Shown here: piece after piece, positions 21,621 through 24,747 of the stretch
Position numbering within the stretch: position 1 is the stretch's first letter
Layout of the letters: each line of letters opens with the position of its first letter
NCBI GenBank assembly: GCA_016199325.1
Contig: JACQGW010000327.1
Span: 1 to 24,747, forward strand
Direction: 5' to 3'
DNA from: Chloroflexota bacterium
Lineage (GTDB): Bacteria > Chloroflexota > Dehalococcoidia > JACQGW01
Length of the DNA: 24,747 bases
Program-made: the position numbers and the translations under genes
Notes under the pieces: model-generated
What the model was told of the DNA's origin: nothing
The model's input: the letters and a program-made list of their open reading frames with translations, nothing else
The model's database searches: none

Positions 21621-22180
21621 TCACTCCACGTTGAGGACGCTGAAAAGCGCCTGTACCGTGAGCTGAAAGCCGGGGATCTCGTCGCTCAGACCGATCTGGT
21701 CCGCCTGGCGGAGCACACGCGGCCGGCCGTCGGCGCGAAAGAGGAGGACGGATTCGTCCTGGGGGTCGACGAGCAGCGCCGCACGGACGCCGTGGTCCAC
21801 GTACCAGAGACACCGGCGCACCAGCGCGTTGACACTCTGTTCGGGCGACACGATCTCCACGACGATGTCCGGCGGCTCGATGAAGTCGTCGGCGAGCTTA
21901 CCGGCGGGGGTGCGGGGGATACGCTCCCAGCGATAGACCGCGATGTCCGGCACGTGCGATCGGCCGCCGAAGGTCGTCCGCAGCTCCGCGAATGCCCAGG
22001 CGAGCCTGCGTGGCAGCGCAAACCGATTGACCAGCTCGCACAGCGCGTACTGGAGCGCGCTGTGCTGCCTTTCGGCAACACTTTCTGGGTGACCCTCCCC
22101 TCCTCGAACTCGAGGGCCGGCTCTTCTTCCGGGAGCCTCAGGAACTCCTGCAGAGTACACTGTCGATGCGAGATCGCCAT
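21621..22180 (-). pseudogene. Uma2-family nuclease, frameshifted (or sequencing error)
   Basis: Uma2/DUF820 proteins are PD-(D/E)XK-fold putative nucleases common in Cyanobacteria and Chloroflexota. The start, ATG at 22180 with GAGGAG ahead, encodes T-L-Q-E-F-L-R-L-P and L-E-F-E-E-G-R-V-T-Q-K-V-L-P-K, the family's N-terminus. The rest, in another frame down to 21621, has R-Q-H-S-A-L-Q, V-P-D-I-A-V-Y-R-W and P-P-D-I-V-V-E-I-V-S-P-E-Q-S, the catalytic strand pair, followed by a C-terminal domain. The two frames join at about 22068-22069: one extra G in GGC would restore P-K-G-Q-H-S-A-L-Q. Everything else is intact, so either it is newly inactive or a base was dropped in sequencing. The gene overlaps the promoter region of the synthetase downstream. 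Confidence 0.82.
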
Positions 22181-22202
22181 GCGCGCGCTCCTCGGTGCAC
22201 CG

Positions 22203-22754
22203 TCAGTGCAGGTAGTGGCGGGTGGGATCCGCGACGTAGACGCCGAGCTGGAGGGTGCGGAGCACCTCGTCCCAGACCGGGCCGAACCGGTCGAGGTCGT
22301 CGAGCCAGAAGTCCATGGTGATGAACGGGACGATGCCGGAGCCGAGGGCCAGGCAACTGCGCCCGCAGGCCTCCCGCCGCTCGTTCGGGTCGACGAACCG
22401 GATCTCGGTCCACGCCAGCTCAAGGTCTGGCCGGCGGAGGTGGACGGTCGGGATCCGGGAGATCGCCTCCCGAGGGTCGTCCTTGACCGTTTCTTCTAGC
22501 AAGTTGGGGAGCGGCAGATCGCTCGTGTCCAGCCCCGGCGGGAGCCGCATCACCGACACCTTGATCCGGCAGTTGTCGTCTGGCGGCTGCCGGTCGAGGA
22601 GCTCGAAGGCATCGTCCGTCGGCTGCGCCACCCAGTCGGCGGGATAATCGAAGCGCACTTCGCCCCGATTCGCCACGAAGACGTTGTACCCCGGCTTTGC
22701 CCGCCAGCCGTGGCTCTTCGGCAGCTTGTAGGTCTGCTTTTGCCACTTCGCCAT
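22203..22754 (-). CDS. Conserved hypothetical protein
   Basis: A 183-residue soluble protein. It begins with a basic lysine-rich segment (W-Q-K-Q-T-Y-K-L-P-K-S), then V-R-F-D-Y-P-A-D-W-V and later W-T-E-I-R-F-V-D and D-F-W-L-D-D-L-D-R-F-G-P-V-W-D-E-V-L-R-T-L. The order (F-x-Y-P-x-x-W near the start, an alpha/beta core, and a final helix W-x-x-V-L-x-T-L) resembles proteins of the PsbP/DUF1795 type. That is a fold-level impression, and no catalytic motif is visible. There is no signal peptide. It lies 22 bases upstream of the Uma2 gene on the same strand. The ribosome binding site is poor (GGGGC). Confidence 0.65.
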   Translation of the reverse strand: MAKWQKQTYKLPKSHGWRAKPGYNVFVANRGEVRFDYPADWVAQPTDDAFELLDRQPPDDNCRIKVSVMRLPPGLDTSDLPLPNLLEETVKDDPREAISRIPTVHLRRPDLELAWTEIRFVDPNERREACGRSCLALGSGIVPFITMDFWLDDLDRFGPVWDEVLRTLQLGVYVADPTRHYLH

Positions 22755-22850
22755 GTTGGTTGCCCCGTTTGCTCAGATCGCCGGCTTGGCTGCGTACCCG
22801 CCTGCTCGCTGGAATCACCGCCGACTCCTATTCTACCATTTGGCGATGCA

Positions 22851-23144
22851 TCAGGCCCGCTCACTTGGAGGTTCGCCGTGCGCGGTCCGCCCGGCTTCCA
22901 GCCAGGAAGGAATCCGCTCCCCTGAGAGAACGTCGGGATCGATATCTGCGCCATTGGGCCAGACAATGGTCCCGAGCTCCGGATCGACCCGGACGGCGCG
23001 GAACAGGCGTTGATCACGGCGAATTGGCTCAAAGATCGGACCGTGGAAGAACGGCTCCAGATCGATGACCCGGCTGGTGTTGTTCGTGAATTCCAGCCGA
23101 ACGCGAAAGTCGTCAAGCGGCTCGACCGCACGAACCCTGATCAT
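22851..23144 (-). CDS. DUF2442 protein
   Basis: A 97-residue protein with AAGGAG seven bases before the ATG at 23144; the longer frame above it lacks a site. It has the DUF2442 pattern: V-R-A-V-E-P-L-D-D-F-R-V-R-L-E-F-T-N-N at the start, then V-I-D-L-E-P-F-F-H-G-P-I-F-E-P-I-R, F-R-A-V-R-V-D-P-E-L-G-T-I-V-W-P-N-G-A-D-I-D-P-D-V-L. The function is unknown. It follows the DUF4160 gene by 17 bases, a pairing seen repeatedly in bacterial genomes and suspected to be a toxin-antitoxin-like module. The C-terminal 20 residues are polar. Confidence 0.85.
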   Translation of the reverse strand: MIRVRAVEPLDDFRVRLEFTNNTSRVIDLEPFFHGPIFEPIRRDQRLFRAVRVDPELGTIVWPNGADIDPDVLSGERIPSWLEAGRTAHGEPPSERA

Positions 23145-23161
23145 GGTAGAACTCCTTCCCT

Positions 23162-23422
23162 TCAATCGAGTGGCGGAATTGCGACCAGCGGGACTCCTTG
23201 TCGGGCCCTCTCCCAGTTCTCGATCAACTCATCTCGGTGAAATGCAGCCCATTCGAGGACGAGCGCCATGGCCCGACGCGGGAGCTGGCCGGAGACGACC
23301 TCCAACGTCTCGATGGCCAGGGTCGCCTCGTGCTCAGCGTAGACCGCGTGAAAGTGGGGAGGAAGGTGATCGTTGAAGTACATTGCGATGACAATACCGA
23401 AGAACTGACTGATACGTGGCAC
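23162..23422 (-). CDS. DUF4160 protein
   Basis: An 86-residue protein. The GTG at 23422 with GAGGT ahead gives M-P-R-I-S-x-F-F-G-I, the usual DUF4160 start, so the longer frame above is rejected. The core is I-A-M-Y-F-N-D-H-L-P-P-H-F-H-A-V-Y at about 13-29, with three conserved histidines that could bind metal, then E-H-E-A-T-L-A-I and L-P-R-R-A-M-A-L-V-L-E-W-A near 52-64, and a final N-W-E-R-A. It is the first gene of the DUF4160-DUF2442 pair and lies 69 bases after the metallophosphoesterase gene, possibly on the same transcript. The activity is unknown. Confidence 0.87.
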   Translation of the reverse strand: MPRISQFFGIVIAMYFNDHLPPHFHAVYAEHEATLAIETLEVVSGQLPRRAMALVLEWAAFHRDELIENWERARQGVPLVAIPPLD

Positions 23423-23491
23423 AATACCTCGACTCCCATGATAGCACATCCGGAGACAACCGCTGCCAAAGAACCGGCGATGGTGCAAAGC

Positions 23492-24385
23492 CTACGTCTC
23501 GCCGGAGTGCAGCGTCAGGACGGTAATCTCGGGTCGGCAGTTCAGGCGCAGGCGGGGACGGACCATGCCGACCCCGCGATTCGTGTAGAGGACCATGCGC
23601 CCGACCTGGTAGCGTCCGATGGGATACTTCCGGGCGTAGGGGGGCAGGACCGGCGGCCGTTGAAAGAGCGGAATGACCTGGCCGCCGTGCGAGTGGCCCG
23701 ACAGTTGGAGGTCGAAGCGGCCGGTGGCCGTGCTGACGTCGGCGAAGTCCGGCTCGTGGGCCAGCAGGACCGCCGCGCCGCGCTCCGACAACCGAGTGAG
23801 GACGGGAGCGAGGCGGTCTCGCCTGCTCCATACGTCGCCTCCTTCGGACCGCTGCTGCCAGATGCTGCTGATGCCGGCGATCGACAGCGGCGCGCCGTCT
23901 CGGCGCAGCGTATGGACTGCCTCGCCGACGTCGAGGATGCTGCTCCTGCGGAGAATTTGCCGGACGACAGTGGCGTCCGTCCAGTAGTCATGGTTGCCCA
24001 GGACGCCGGGCGTGGCGTCCCGCGGGGCCAGGCGGCTGAGTGCCGTGATGAAGTCGCCGCCGAATCGCCGGGGATCGTCTGTGAAGAAGTCGCCGGTGAT
24101 CGCCACCAGGTCGGGCTGCTGGCGGTTGACGGCGTCGACGATCGCCGCCAGGCGGTCGCCCGTCATCCAATCGTCGGCGTGGAGGTCGCTGATCTGCGCG
24201 ATCCGGTATCCGTCGAACGCCGGTGCCAGGTGCGGCATCGGGACGGCGATGGGCGTCACCGACAGCCAGCCGGGCTCGAAGGTCCGGCTGTAGACGGCCA
24301 GACTGCCTGTCCCCACCGCCGTCGATCCGAGCGTCGCGGCCATCGCCTTGAGGAAGGCCCGGCGGGACCATTTCAGGTGAAGCAT
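23492..24385 (-). CDS. Metallophosphoesterase with Tat-type leader
   Basis: A 297-residue calcineurin-like phosphoesterase. The ATG at 24385 has GGAG ahead; an upstream Met is not needed. The N-terminus carries S-R-R-A-F-L-K followed by a hydrophobic stretch to about 33, a twin-arginine leader, so it acts outside the membrane or anchored to it. Metal-binding motifs follow in order: D-L-H near 69-71, G-D-F near 99, G-N-H-D near 130, H in L-L-A-H-E-P near 211 and G-H-S-H-G-G-Q near 230-236. This set matches the YkuE/YaeI subgroup, some members of which act on UDP-diacylglucosamine or other lipid phosphates. The substrate is not predictable. It is first of the minus-strand run reaching to 18523. 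Confidence 0.88.
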   Translation of the reverse strand: MLHLKWSRRAFLKAMAATLGSTAVGTGSLAVYSRTFEPGWLSVTPIAVPMPHLAPAFDGYRIAQISDLHADDWMTGDRLAAIVDAVNRQQPDLVAITGDFFTDDPRRFGGDFITALSRLAPRDATPGVLGNHDYWTDATVVRQILRRSSILDVGEAVHTLRRDGAPLSIAGISSIWQQRSEGGDVWSRRDRLAPVLTRLSERGAAVLLAHEPDFADVSTATGRFDLQLSGHSHGGQVIPLFQRPPVLPPYARKYPIGRYQVGRMVLYTNRGVGMVRPRLRLNCRPEITVLTLHSGET

Positions 24386-24448
24386 CAGAACGACTCCAGC
24401 TTGCCACTCCAACCGGTTAACACCGCGGGGCGGTGTGACACTTCCGAC

Positions 24449-24476
24449 GTCATGCGTTATGCGTCATCCGTCACGG
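24449..24476. repeat. Four tandem GTCATGC-type heptamers
   Basis: GTCATGC, GTTATGC, GTCATCC and GTCACGG follow one another in the non-coding end of the window. They share their unit with the array inside the glycosyltransferase gene at 2581-2615. Confidence 0.8.
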
Positions 24477-24496
24477 GGGGCGCACAGGTTCGTAGT

Positions 24497-24514
24497 GCGC
24501 ACTCGCAAGTGCGC
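24497..24514. repeat. Short hairpin resembling part of the 52-bp palindrome
   Basis: GCGCACT-CGCA-AGTGCGC is a perfect 7-bp stem. It is preceded by GGTTCGTAGT, the same word that flanks the palindrome at 6613-6664, suggesting one dispersed family. Confidence 0.65.
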
Positions 24515-24576
24515 TCCCCGGCGCCAGGGTCTCGACCACGCCTGGCCGGCGAGCGGCTCCGGCGGAGTGCACCTAA

Positions 24577-24663
24577 CCGAGCCCCGACCTTAAGGGAGCA
24601 GTTCCCCGACGCGCGGTCCACTCCCGCGCGTCGGGGAACAGCTCCCTCACGGTCGCGGCTCGG
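24577..24663. repeat. 40-bp imperfect inverted repeat
   Basis: Arms 24577-24616 and 24624-24663 pair at 36 of 40 positions around the 7-base loop TCCACTC. The arms contain GGGAGC, GTTCCCCGACGCGCGG and its complement. The rest of 24386-24747 has no gene I can support, so the window ends in repeat DNA. Confidence 0.85.
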
Positions 24664-24747
24664 ATAGTCCGCGCTCCGCGGCCTCGGCATCTCCGCGTGC
24701 GGGTTTTCGTGGGGGCGTGGCGGCGCGGGGCGCGGCGAAGAGCCTGA

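Noticed and set aside
24457..24690. 77-codon frame on the minus strand at the window end
   Set aside because: It translates the 40-bp inverted repeat and the neighbouring hairpin; proteins of this kind are common false calls on repeats.

Overview
This is a GC-rich (by eye well over 60% G+C), gene-dense bacterial chromosome segment with many short repeats and many toxin-antitoxin-type genes. The gene content (GT39-type mannosyltransferase-like protein, DUF2231 protein, Memo/AmmeMemoRadiSam B protein, Uma2 nuclease, several PIN/AbrB pairs, SelD) and the style of intergenic heptamer and palindromic repeats suggest a Chloroflexota bacterium, possibly from the Thermomicrobia/Sphaerobacter side. 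That placement is inference; no rRNA or tRNA gene was seen.

Layout. Positions 1-1478 hold remnants (a cohesin-like tail, a HicB-like tail), a KTSC-domain protein and repeat DNA. Positions 1479-6553 hold a large GT39-type membrane glycosyltransferase, a DUF2231 membrane protein, and a converging gene that fuses an inositol-monophosphatase-type phosphatase to an ADP-ribosylglycohydrolase. A heptamer array separates the last two. Positions 6554-8885 hold a 52-bp perfect palindrome, a VOC/glyoxalase protein, an AbrB-PIN toxin-antitoxin operon with a clear promoter, and a small membrane protein. Positions 8887-11397 hold a Memo-family protein, a HicBA pair and a truncated amidohydrolase. Positions 11398-13458 hold a repeat-rich spacer, then selD and a half-size EamA transporter.

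The most notable single gene is selD (11963-13024). It is split by an in-frame UGA at codon 18, exactly where the catalytic Cys/Sec lies, so selenophosphate synthetase is itself a selenoprotein here. A conventional gene caller would start it too late, after the catalytic residue.

Positions 13513-16949 hold a two-FN3-domain surface-protein fragment and a same-strand run of three toxin-antitoxin-like modules: AbrB, antitoxin plus PIN, and small protein plus nucleotidyltransferase. Positions 17111-18178 encode a TIM-barrel-like hypothetical protein. From 24385 down to 18523 all genes lie on the minus strand: a Tat-exported metallophosphoesterase, a DUF4160/DUF2442 pair, a hypothetical protein, a frameshifted Uma2 nuclease, a free-standing adenylation-carrier-thioesterase (A-T-TE) synthetase and a tiny ORF. 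The A-T-TE enzyme is the main candidate for a small-molecule product. Its adenylation domain lacks the aspartate that binds amino-acid amines, so it probably activates a non-amino carboxylic acid.

No CRISPR array, prophage, integrase or transposase was seen. I did not find one large new system. The strongest signals are the Sec-encoded SelD, the phosphatase/ADP-ribosylglycohydrolase fusion, the A-T-TE enzyme, the toxin-antitoxin array, and several short repeat families that sit next to or inside genes, some at the ends of truncated ones.
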